Assembly: GCF_012979535.1 (NCBI RefSeq)
Contig: NZ_CP053015.1
Coordinates: 1-64,000 of the forward strand
Length of the DNA: 64,000 nt
Origin: Sphingomonas lacunae
Lineage (GTDB): Bacteria > Pseudomonadota > Alphaproteobacteria > Sphingomonadales > Sphingomonadaceae
Direction of reading: 5' to 3'
Shown here piece after piece: positions 45,245 to 53,419 of the stretch. Within the stretch, counting starts at the first letter, position 1; the number at the start of each line of letters is the position of its first letter. The notes below the pieces were generated by a model. The model was not told where the DNA came from. It ran no database searches and worked only from the letters and a program-made list of their open reading frames with translations. The position numbers were made by a program, and so were the translations under genes.

Positions 45245-47131
45245 ATGCCCGCCACAATCATCCAGTCCAACACCACCCCGTTCAAGCAGGTGCCGATTGA
45301 CCCGGTAACGCTCGACATCATCGAAAATGCGTTGCGCAATGCCCGCATAGAGATGGATGCCACGCTGGTCCGCACCGCCATGTCACCCGGCATCCGTGAG
45401 CAGGGCGACGCCTTTCCGCTGATCGCCGACCACACCGGCAAGATGATCGTCGGCCAGTTCGGCAGCTACATCGGCCCGTTCCTCGAAGGATTTGACGGCA
45501 CTGTCGAGGAAGGTGACATGATCTTCCTGTCCGACCCTTATTCGGTCGGCGGCGCCATTTCCCACTCGAACGACTGGCTGGTGCTGCTCCCCGTGTTCAA
45601 GGATGGCCGGGTCATCGCCTATACGTCCATGTTTGGCCACCAGAGCGACATTGGTGGTCGCGTCGTCGGTTCGATGCCGATCAGCGCACGCTCAATCTTT
45701 GAAGAAGGCGTTCGTATCCCGCCGGTCAAGATCTGGAAAAAGGGCGAATACAACGAGGATCTGATGAAACTCGTCATGCACCAGACCCGCAAGCCGGACT
45801 GGTGCCAGGCTGATCTCAATGCCCTCATCGCCTCGTGTCGGGTCGCTGCACGCCGCGTCATCGAAATGGCAGAGCGTTTCGGTGACGATGTCTATGTTTC
45901 GGCAACACAGGAATTGCTCGCCCGCAATCATCGCGCGATGTCGCAACTGATCGGCATGGCTATTGGCGAGGAACCGGTCAGTTTCGAGGACTATATCTGC
46001 GACGACGGCGTTGGTTACGGGCCCTACAAGATCAAATGCACCATGTGGCGCGAAGACGGCAAGGTCATTCTCGACTTTGACGGCACGGATCCGCAATCAG
46101 CCGCTTCGATCAATTTCTATCTCAATGAATCCATGTTCAAGATGTTCTTTGGCATCTACATGATCATGGTCTTTGACCCGCAGATCCTGTTCAACGACGG
46201 CTATTATGACCTGATTGACGTCCGCATCCCCGAAGGGTCACTGCTCAAGCCGAAATTCCCGGCAGCACTGTCTGGGCGCACCCATGCGCTGGGCCGCATC
46301 TTTGACATATTGGGTGGCCTGCTGGGTCAAAAGACCCCCGAATTCCTTAATGCGGCGGGCTTCTCGTCTTCGCCACACCTCTTCTATTCTGGCAATGACA
46401 ATCGCCCGGGCAAGGGCGGCGAATGGTTCCAGCTGTTCCAGATTGGCTTTGGCGGCATTCCCGGTCGTCCGCTGGGCGACGGGCCTGACGGTCACTCGCT
46501 GTGGCCCGGCTTCACCAACGTCCCCAACGAGTTTCTGGAACGCTATTTCCCGCTGATCATCGAACGTTATGAGACAGAACCTGATAGCGGCGGAGCCGGC
46601 CTGCACCGAGGCGGCAATGGCATTCACATGACCTATCGCTTCCTGCAGGGCGGGACCATTTCGATCCATGATGACCGCTGGTTCGTGCCGCCATGGGGCG
46701 TGAATGGCGGTGCCCCGGGCGAGCGGGCGCGCAAGATCCTCGAAAAGGCGGATGGCACGACGCAAATCGTCGGCAACAAGGTAGAAGATGTCGTGGTCGA
46801 AGAAGGCGATCAGCTGCACTTCATCACCTGGGGCGGCGGCGGCTGGGGCGACCCGCTGGAACGCGACCCGGCATTGGTCGGCAAGGAAATCACGCAAGGG
46901 TTGGTGACAGTATCCGGCGCCCGCGCATATGGCGTTGTTGCGCATGAGGATGGCAGCATTGATGCCGCGGCGACCGAGGCATTGCGCGCCGAAATGAGGG
47001 CCAGCCGCCCGCCATTGCCGCTGTTCGATTATGGCCCGGGTGTCGAGACCCTGCGCGCCAATTGCGAAGCAGAAACCGGCCTCGCCGCCCCTCGCCAGCC
47101 CGTCTGGGCCTTGGCGCAAGCAGCGGAGTGA
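45245..47131 (+). CDS. Hydantoinase B/oxoprolinase family subunit (HyuB-like)
   Basis: 628 aa. The start PVTLDIIENALRNARIEMDA is the HyuB signature, followed by ADHTGKMIVGQFG and GDMIFLSDPY. GGAGLHRGGNG and WGGGGWGDPLERDP near the C-terminus match the family. It forms the partner subunit of the preceding HyuA-like ATPase, 16 bp away with GAAGAGGA before the ATG. The pair acts as an ATP-dependent amidohydrolase or carboxylase. Confidence 0.93.
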   Translation: MPATIIQSNTTPFKQVPIDPVTLDIIENALRNARIEMDATLVRTAMSPGIREQGDAFPLIADHTGKMIVGQFGSYIGPFLEGFDGTVEEGDMIFLSDPYSVGGAISHSNDWLVLLPVFKDGRVIAYTSMFGHQSDIGGRVVGSMPISARSIFEEGVRIPPVKIWKKGEYNEDLMKLVMHQTRKPDWCQADLNALIASCRVAARRVIEMAERFGDDVYVSATQELLARNHRAMSQLIGMAIGEEPVSFEDYICDDGVGYGPYKIKCTMWREDGKVILDFDGTDPQSAASINFYLNESMFKMFFGIYMIMVFDPQILFNDGYYDLIDVRIPEGSLLKPKFPAALSGRTHALGRIFDILGGLLGQKTPEFLNAAGFSSSPHLFYSGNDNRPGKGGEWFQLFQIGFGGIPGRPLGDGPDGHSLWPGFTNVPNEFLERYFPLIIERYETEPDSGGAGLHRGGNGIHMTYRFLQGGTISIHDDRWFVPPWGVNGGAPGERARKILEKADGTTQIVGNKVEDVVVEEGDQLHFITWGGGGWGDPLERDPALVGKEITQGLVTVSGARAYGVVAHEDGSIDAAATEALRAEMRASRPPLPLFDYGPGVETLRANCEAETGLAAPRQPVWALAQAAE

Positions 47132-47138
47132 GCGACAG

Positions 47139-48329
47139 GTGACCAGTCAGGGAGCCCTCGCGGGCCTGCGTGTAATTGAACTCGGCCAGTTGCTGGCCGG
47201 ACCGTTCTGCGGCCAGTTGCTTGGCGACATGGGCGCGGATGTCATCAAGGTGGAAGCGCCCGGCGCCGGGGACCCGATGCGTGATTGGGGTCTGGGCGAT
47301 GACAAGGTGCAGTGGGAAGTCATTGCCCGTAACAAACGCTCTGTCTCGGCCAACCTGCGCGTGCCCGAGGGGCAGGCACTGGTGCGGCGTTTGATCGCGC
47401 AAGCGGACATTCTCATCGAGAATTTCAAGCCGGGGACGATGGAAAAATGGGGCCTTGGCCCAGATGTGCTGTTGGCCGAACAGCCCGGGCTGATTATTGC
47501 CCGCATGTCCGGTTATGGCCAGACGGGCCCCTATTCCGACCGTGCCGGCTTTGGCGGAATTGGCGAAGCCATGGGCGGGTGGCGCTACATCGTCGGCGAA
47601 CCCGACAGGGCACCGAGCCGGATGGGCGTTTCAATCGGTGACACGCTGACCGCCACTTATGGCTGTATCGGCGTGCTGGCCGCCCTGCATGTCCGCGAAC
47701 GCACGGGCAAGGGCCAGGTAGTCGATGCCGCTCTCTATGAAAGCGTGTTGCAGGTTATGGAGGGGCTGGTCCCCGAATATGACCGTACCGGCTATATTCG
47801 TGAACGATCAGGTTCGATCCTGCCGGGCATCGCGCCATCCAACGTCTATCGCTGCAAGGACGGCGAGTTCATGATCGGCGCGAACAAGGATTCGCTGTGG
47901 CAGCGTCTCGCCACCGCGATGGGCCGGCCTGAACTTGGCAACGACCCGCGCTTTGCCACCCATCTGGCGCGCGGCGAAAACCAGACGGAGATCGACAAGC
48001 TGGTCGATGACTGGACCCGCACGCTGACCATCGACGAGGTCGAAGCGCTGATGATCGAATACTCGATTCCGGCCGGCCGCGTCTATCGCGCGCCGGACAT
48101 GATCGCCGACCCGCATTTCCAGGCGCGCGAAGCGATCATCGAGGTGGAGACACAAACGCGGGGCAAGCTCAAGATGCAGGGCGCCTTCCCCAAACTGTCC
48201 GCCACGCCGAGCGGCGTTCGCCGACCTGCCCCGGCAGAGGTGGGCCAGCATAATGCCGAAGTCTATGGCGAGTTGCTGGGAATGGGCGAAGGCGACATCG
48301 CCGATATGCAGGCCAAGGGCATCATGTGA
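47139..48329 (+). CDS. Type III CoA-transferase (CaiB/BaiF family)
   Basis: 396 aa from GTG 47139, 7 bp after the HyuB stop, with GGAG upstream; the longer open frame overlaps HyuB. LRVIELGQLLAGPFCGQLLGDM, GADVIKVEAPGAGDPMRDWG and NKRSVSANL are family hallmarks. The catalytic Asp is Asp168 in SIGDTLTATYG. It moves CoA between carboxylic acids. As the last gene of the operon it probably supplies the acyl-CoA that the HMG-CoA lyase-like enzyme cleaves. Confidence 0.94.
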   Translation: MTSQGALAGLRVIELGQLLAGPFCGQLLGDMGADVIKVEAPGAGDPMRDWGLGDDKVQWEVIARNKRSVSANLRVPEGQALVRRLIAQADILIENFKPGTMEKWGLGPDVLLAEQPGLIIARMSGYGQTGPYSDRAGFGGIGEAMGGWRYIVGEPDRAPSRMGVSIGDTLTATYGCIGVLAALHVRERTGKGQVVDAALYESVLQVMEGLVPEYDRTGYIRERSGSILPGIAPSNVYRCKDGEFMIGANKDSLWQRLATAMGRPELGNDPRFATHLARGENQTEIDKLVDDWTRTLTIDEVEALMIEYSIPAGRVYRAPDMIADPHFQAREAIIEVETQTRGKLKMQGAFPKLSATPSGVRRPAPAEVGQHNAEVYGELLGMGEGDIADMQAKGIM

Positions 48330-48368
48330 TCATACGCGATGGGTGAGGCACGGACCCGGCTTGCCGCC

Positions 48369-49022
48369 TCACCCCTCCGCTGCAATTCGGCGGAGGGCCT
48401 TTTCGAACGACGCCGGCGGGTGACCGCCGGAAATCATGTATTTTCCGTTGATGATCACCGCCGGCACAGCGCTGATACCTTCACGCCGCCAGTAGTTTTC
48501 CTCGCCGCGCACGTCTTCGGAGAATGTGTCGTCGGCCAGCACCGCTGCCGCGGCGTTGCGGTCGAGACCCGCCCCATCGACTGCGTTGAGCAAAGCCTCA
48601 TGATCGGCGACATTGCTGCCATCGGTGAAATAGGCTGTGAACAGCGCCATTTTCAGGCTGTGCTGCGCGCCTTTCCCCTGCGCTCCCGCCCAATGCAGCA
48701 AACGGTGGGCGTCAAACGTGTTCCAGATGCGCCCTTTGGGGCGGAAACCGATGGTGAAACCGACTTCAGCGGCACGCTCGACAATATGGCTGCGATTGGC
48801 AGCTGATTGCTCAGGGCTGGCGCCATATTTGCGCCGGACATGGTCGGCGAGCCCTTCACCTTCCGGCGGCATGTCAGGATTGAGTTCAAAAGGATGGAAC
48901 ACGATCTCCGGCTCAATCTCGTCACCTATTGCCGCCAGCGCCTCTTCCAGTCCTTTTAGGCCGATGACGCACCAGGGGCACACCACATCGGAAATGAAAT
49001 CGATCCGCATCGCCTGGGCCAC
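48369..49022 (-). CDS. DsbA family oxidoreductase, FrnE-like
   Basis: 217 aa from GTG 49022, chosen because GAGG lies 6 nt upstream; ATG 49010 is an alternative. IDFISDVVCPWCVIGLKGLE has the CPWC active site of FrnE/2-hydroxychromene-2-carboxylate isomerase-like thioredoxin folds. The C-terminal EGISAVPAVIINGKY carries the cis-Pro. No signal peptide, so it acts in the cytoplasm, probably as a disulfide isomerase or polyketide-type oxidoreductase. Confidence 0.9.
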   Translation of the reverse strand: MAQAMRIDFISDVVCPWCVIGLKGLEEALAAIGDEIEPEIVFHPFELNPDMPPEGEGLADHVRRKYGASPEQSAANRSHIVERAAEVGFTIGFRPKGRIWNTFDAHRLLHWAGAQGKGAQHSLKMALFTAYFTDGSNVADHEALLNAVDGAGLDRNAAAAVLADDTFSEDVRGEENYWRREGISAVPAVIINGKYMISGGHPPASFEKALRRIAAEG

Positions 49023-49227
49023 CGTCTTCCTCTCCCTCTATCCTGCACGGGCAACAGACTGCCACAGCGGCAGGCCGCTGTCCCCTGCCATTTTTTGCGA
49101 AACACGCCCGCCATCCTGCCGGGAGCGCATCCGGCCTTTCCCACCCGGCCAGCTTTGATTAACAGGGGCGCCATCACGATTGCAGGCCCCGCATGCGGGG
49201 ATTGCCAAGTTTCAGGTGTTGTCCCGA

Positions 49228-50700
49228 ATGCGCAAATTCGTTGCTTATCCCGTCATCGCCTCCCTGCTGCTCACCGCCTGTGGTGGTGGCGGGACCAGCA
49301 GCAGTGGCGGCACCGGCGGCGGCTCGGGCGGCGGCAGCAGCGGCGGTACATCGACAGGCTGCAGCTTGCGCGAGCGGCAGGACTGGGCCCTGGCGACCCT
49401 GCGCGAATGGTATCTGTTTCCCGATGAGCTGGCCACCAATGTCAATCCGGGCAATCATGCAACGGTACAGGATTACATCGATGCCCTGACCGCACCAGCC
49501 CGAACATCGGGCAAGGACCGTTTCTTTACCTACATCACCTCGATCCAGGAGGAGAACGCCTTCCTCGCATCCGGATCGAGTGCCGGTTTTGGCATCCGCC
49601 TGACCTATGACAATGCCGCCCGCCGCGTGTTTATCACCGAAGCGTTCGAAGGTGCCCCCGCCCTCGCCGCCGGCATTGACCGGGGCGACGAAATTGTCGC
49701 CATCGGCACCAGCATTGCCACGCTGCGCCCGGTGAGCGAGATCATGGCCGCAGAAGGGGCTGGCGGTGTGACGAACGCCCTCGGCCCCTCTACGGCTGGC
49801 ACCACCCGCGCCCTCAGGGTCAGCGGCCCTTCGGGTTCGCGCGAATTGACGTTGGCCAAGGCCGACTATTCGCTGTCCCCGGTCAGCAACCGCTATGGCG
49901 CCCGCATTCTCGATGATGGCGGCAAGCGGATCGGCTATCTCAATTTCCGCACCTTCATCAGCGCCGGCGATCAGCAATTGCGCGACGCTTTTGCCAGTTT
50001 CCGGGCCCAGGGCATCACCGAATTTGTCATCGACCTGCGTTACAATGGCGGAGGGCTGGTCTCGACTGCCGGCCTGTTCGGTGATCTCTTGGGTGGCGCA
50101 CGATCCAACGCTGATGTCTTTTCGCGCACCACCTTCCGGCCGGAAAAATCTTCCAGTGACTCTGTCGATTATTTCGCCCCGCAGAGCCAATCGGTCTCCC
50201 CGGTCAAGATCGCCTTCATTGGCACCGGCGCCACCGCCTCAGCCAGCGAGCTGGTGATCAACGGCATGGTGCCCTTTTTCAACAGCGCCAATCTCGCGCT
50301 GATCGGCGGCAACACCTATGGCAAGCCGGTCGGCCAGGTCGCCATTGACCGCAGCGCCTGCGATGACCGGCTGCGGGTGGTCGCCTTTGCCACCGCCAAT
50401 GGTGCAGGCAATGCCGCCTATTACAATGGACTCGCTTCATCGGTCGGCACCAGTTGCCGTGCTGCTGACGATTACACCCTGCCGCTTGGTGACCTGCGCG
50501 AAGCGTCGATCCGTCAAGCGGTGGATTTCCTTGGCGGGCGCTCCTGTACCGCCATTGCCGCAGGAACCGGGGGTGACACGGCGATAGCTCCCGGCACGCC
50601 ATCAGGCCAGTTTGCCGTGGACGCCATCATCAGCGAGCCGGAACCGCTCATTCCGGCTCGGCCAACACCGGCCCAGCGCGAAGTGCCCGGCCTGTTCTAG
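49228..50700 (+). CDS. S41 family C-terminal processing peptidase, lipoprotein
   Basis: 490 aa from ATG 49228, chosen for the lipoprotein signal MRKFVAYPVIASLLLTACGG (lipobox LTAC). A Gly/Ser-rich linker follows. There is a PDZ-like part (GFGIRLTYDNAARRVFI, PALAAGIDRGDEIVAI). The S41 domain has GYLNFRTFIS, FVIDLRYNGGG, TASASELVIN (likely nucleophile Ser) and TYGKPVGQ (likely Lys). It is an envelope serine peptidase of unknown substrate. Its stop shares CTAG with the convergent hydrolase gene. Confidence 0.9.
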   Translation: MRKFVAYPVIASLLLTACGGGGTSSSGGTGGGSGGGSSGGTSTGCSLRERQDWALATLREWYLFPDELATNVNPGNHATVQDYIDALTAPARTSGKDRFFTYITSIQEENAFLASGSSAGFGIRLTYDNAARRVFITEAFEGAPALAAGIDRGDEIVAIGTSIATLRPVSEIMAAEGAGGVTNALGPSTAGTTRALRVSGPSGSRELTLAKADYSLSPVSNRYGARILDDGGKRIGYLNFRTFISAGDQQLRDAFASFRAQGITEFVIDLRYNGGGLVSTAGLFGDLLGGARSNADVFSRTTFRPEKSSSDSVDYFAPQSQSVSPVKIAFIGTGATASASELVINGMVPFFNSANLALIGGNTYGKPVGQVAIDRSACDDRLRVVAFATANGAGNAAYYNGLASSVGTSCRAADDYTLPLGDLREASIRQAVDFLGGRSCTAIAAGTGGDTAIAPGTPSGQFAVDAIISEPEPLIPARPTPAQREVPGLF

Positions 50701-51692
50701 CCCAGCCCCATCGTCGCCGCCCAGTCGCGAAACAATTCCGGCCAGGCCTCGACAGGTTTGCCGATGGCTTTGCGCAGACCAAATCCGTGGCCCCCATGCT
50801 GAAAAAGATGCGTTTCGACCGGAACGCCTCTTGCCCGCAATGCCGCGCGCAGCAACAGGCTGTTCTCCACCGGCACAACCTCATCATCCTCGGCATGAAG
50901 CAGAAAATGGGGCGGGGCATCGGCGGGCACATTGCGGTCGGGTGAATGGGCGGCGACCAACGCCGCTGACGGGCCAGGACCCAGCAAGTGCAGGCGTGAT
51001 CCGGCATGGGCGATGCCATCAACCATGCTCACTACCGGATAGACAGGCGCCGCCAGCATCGGCCGTGCCGAAAGCGCATCGAACCGGTCAATTGGCGCAT
51101 AGACCGGTGCGGCAAAGCGCGCGGCGAGATCAGCGCAGACATGCCCGCCTGCCGAAAAGCCCATCGCCGCCACGCGCAAAGGATCCACGCCAAAGTCGGA
51201 GGCGCGGTGGCGGATGAGGCGCATCGCCCGCTGCGCATCGGCCAGCGCAACATCCGCGCCGGCCGCCCAACCCTCTCCCGGCAAACGGTAAAACAGGACA
51301 AAGACGGTGAAACCGCGGGCACTCAGCCAGCGGGCGATTTCATAACCCTCCTTGTCAATCACCACCCAGCGATAGCCACCGCCCGGCGTCACCAGCACCG
51401 CTGCGCCATTGGGCCGGTCGGGCCGGAAAACCGCCATACGCGGTCGGCTGATGCCGAATACCGCGCGATCGGAGAGTTGCGGATCGGTTGACCGTTCATT
51501 GACTGTCTCGACCAACGGAACAGCAGGTACGCCCGGCGCACCATCAGGCCAAAGGTCAATCGTCTCGACCGGCTCGACCAGCCCGTGTGAAACAGCCCGC
51601 GCTGCCACCGGAGGCGGTGTTTGGGCCCTCACCGCACCAGCGATGGCTGTCGCGGCGCCGGCTAATATCATGGAGCGACGATCAATCGTCAT
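50697..51692 (-). CDS. Alpha/beta hydrolase, acetyl-xylan-esterase-like
   Basis: 331 aa. A Tat-like leader (DRRSMILAGAATAIAGAVRA) targets the periplasm. IDLWPDGAPG and VLVTPGGGYRWVVIDKEGYEIARWL are typical of the BD-FAE-type esterase family. The nucleophile elbow is MGFSAGGHV; Asp and His lie in AEDDEVVPVENS and QHGGHGFG. It probably removes acetyl groups from pectin or hemicellulose. It overlaps the GH43 gene by 4 bp (ATGA), so the two are co-translated. Confidence 0.9.
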   Translation of the reverse strand: MTIDRRSMILAGAATAIAGAVRAQTPPPVAARAVSHGLVEPVETIDLWPDGAPGVPAVPLVETVNERSTDPQLSDRAVFGISRPRMAVFRPDRPNGAAVLVTPGGGYRWVVIDKEGYEIARWLSARGFTVFVLFYRLPGEGWAAGADVALADAQRAMRLIRHRASDFGVDPLRVAAMGFSAGGHVCADLAARFAAPVYAPIDRFDALSARPMLAAPVYPVVSMVDGIAHAGSRLHLLGPGPSAALVAAHSPDRNVPADAPPHFLLHAEDDEVVPVENSLLLRAALRARGVPVETHLFQHGGHGFGLRKAIGKPVEAWPELFRDWAATMGLG

Positions 51693-53338
51693 AAAGCCTC
51701 ATAGCGGAATGTCCGGAACCGCGCCTGCCCCTCACCCGCAACATAGATGGCCGGTTTCAGCGCAAGGAAGTCATAGGCGACATTGTGGTGATAGCCGGAG
51801 ACCTCCATCTGCACGTCAAATTTCCGCCAGACTGGATCCCCCGGCTCGCGGGTGTAGAGCGTCAGGATATTCTCCAGATTGGTCAGGCGTATCTGCAATC
51901 GCCGGACGGCGCGGCCATCGCGCATCAACGCCCCACGCGCCCTTTGCAGTCCATAACGGTGCATGACCAGGCCATTCGGGCCAAGGCCCAGCCCGGCATA
52001 AAGGCGCCGGTTATAGAACAGCAACAAACCTGCCTCAGCCCCGCCCTCCAGCTCAATGTCAATCTCGCAGGCATAGCTTTGGTCCCCCGTCACCACACAA
52101 AGGGGCGAACTGTCTGACGGCGTCTGGCCCTTGCCGGCCAGAAGCATGGCTGGCCCCGCTGCATCGCGATCAAAGCGGACTCGCCCCCCTTCACCCGCGG
52201 CGGGATCGTAAAAGGCCCATGTCTGGCCGAAACGGTCGGAGGAAAAATCGTCCGAAAGAGCCATGCCATGGGACTGCTCGCCCAGATCCAGCGGCTTGCG
52301 CAAGGACCGGGAGAGGTCCCCGCCACGCGGCCTCAACCAGCCATCACGCGTCCATTCCACCGGTTCCAGCAACGTCTGGCGACCCAAGGTCCAATAGCCA
52401 TTTTCATAGCCGTGATAGATCATCCACCACTCGCCATTGCCATCCTCAAACGGCGTGGCATGACCCCGTGACCACCATTTCTCCCGCGCGCTTTGTGTTC
52501 GGATCAGCGGGTTGCCGGGGTCATTCTCCCACGGACCGGCCAGCGAGCGTGACCGGGCCATGATGACCATATGCCCGGTTGGCGGACCAGCGGTGCCGCC
52601 CACTGCCGTAGTCATGTACCAATAATCCCCCCGCTTCATCAGCTTGGGACCTTCCGGCGCAAAGGTTTCGACCACCCAATCCTCTGGATAGCGCCATGGG
52701 TCATAGACATGTTCAATGCCGCCCACAGTCGACAGACCGTCTTCGCTCAGGCGGATGCGATCCCCGTTGGACAGGAACAGCCAGCGGCTGCCATCATCAT
52801 CGGCGACATGGCACGGGTCGATATGCTGGTTGAGATACAGGTCGACGGGATCGGACCATGGGCCGTCAACATGCTCTGCGGTGATCACATAGATGGATTT
52901 GTATGTCGCGGTGCGGGCCGGGATGTAGCAATAAAAACGGCCCTGATGATGGACCAGATCAGGTGCCCAGACCGAACCGATTGGCTTATGCAATGCCGCC
53001 GAACGCGGTTTCCAGTTGACCAGATCGCGGCTGTGCCAGATCAAAATGCCTGGATAGGCGTCAAAACTGGAAAAGGTCAGATAATAGTCCGCGCCGACCC
53101 TGATCAGGGACGGATCGGGATGGTCGCCCGCGACAATGGGGTTGAGGAACCGCCCGTTGCCTAGATCGGCGCGGCGCTGACCTTCGATGCCCCGTCGCCA
53201 GCGCATCGTCGCCCAGGGATCAAGCGACGACGATGACCGCGAACCCTGGGCCAGCACAGGCCCCGGCACCGCGACATCCAGTGCCAGCAAGGCACCGCCG
53301 GAGGCCAGCCCGGCCATCCACCTGCGTCGATTGATCAC
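51689..53338 (-). CDS. Glycoside hydrolase family 43 protein
   Basis: 549 aa. A Tat-like leader (NRRRWMAGLASGGALLALDV) precedes the five-bladed propeller: NPIVAGDHPDPSLIRVGADY (catalytic base Asp), SVWAPDLVHH, NQHIDPCHVADDDG and FAPEGPKLMKRGDYWYM (likely acid Glu). The C-terminal 200 residues form a beta-sandwich as in GH43 with a C-terminal concanavalin-like domain. It is an exo-acting arabinofuranosidase or xylosidase-type enzyme, likely on pectin side chains given the neighbours. Confidence 0.93.
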   Translation of the reverse strand: MINRRRWMAGLASGGALLALDVAVPGPVLAQGSRSSSSLDPWATMRWRRGIEGQRRADLGNGRFLNPIVAGDHPDPSLIRVGADYYLTFSSFDAYPGILIWHSRDLVNWKPRSAALHKPIGSVWAPDLVHHQGRFYCYIPARTATYKSIYVITAEHVDGPWSDPVDLYLNQHIDPCHVADDDGSRWLFLSNGDRIRLSEDGLSTVGGIEHVYDPWRYPEDWVVETFAPEGPKLMKRGDYWYMTTAVGGTAGPPTGHMVIMARSRSLAGPWENDPGNPLIRTQSAREKWWSRGHATPFEDGNGEWWMIYHGYENGYWTLGRQTLLEPVEWTRDGWLRPRGGDLSRSLRKPLDLGEQSHGMALSDDFSSDRFGQTWAFYDPAAGEGGRVRFDRDAAGPAMLLAGKGQTPSDSSPLCVVTGDQSYACEIDIELEGGAEAGLLLFYNRRLYAGLGLGPNGLVMHRYGLQRARGALMRDGRAVRRLQIRLTNLENILTLYTREPGDPVWRKFDVQMEVSGYHHNVAYDFLALKPAIYVAGEGQARFRTFRYEAL

Positions 53339-53358
53339 ATGCCCTCTCCTGCAATGAC

Positions 53359-53397
53359 AAAGGGCCGGAACCAGCGGTGCGGCATGGTCCGGCCCTT
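53359..53397 (-). terminator. Terminator after the second TonB receptor gene
   Basis: AAGGGCCGGA and TCCGGCCCTT arms (53360-53369 and 53388-53397) form a 10-bp stem; on the minus strand the stem ends in TTTG. It separates the receptor from the GH43-esterase pair. Confidence 0.75.
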
Positions 53398-53419
53398 CAT
53401 CAATCGACTGTGTCGCGCA

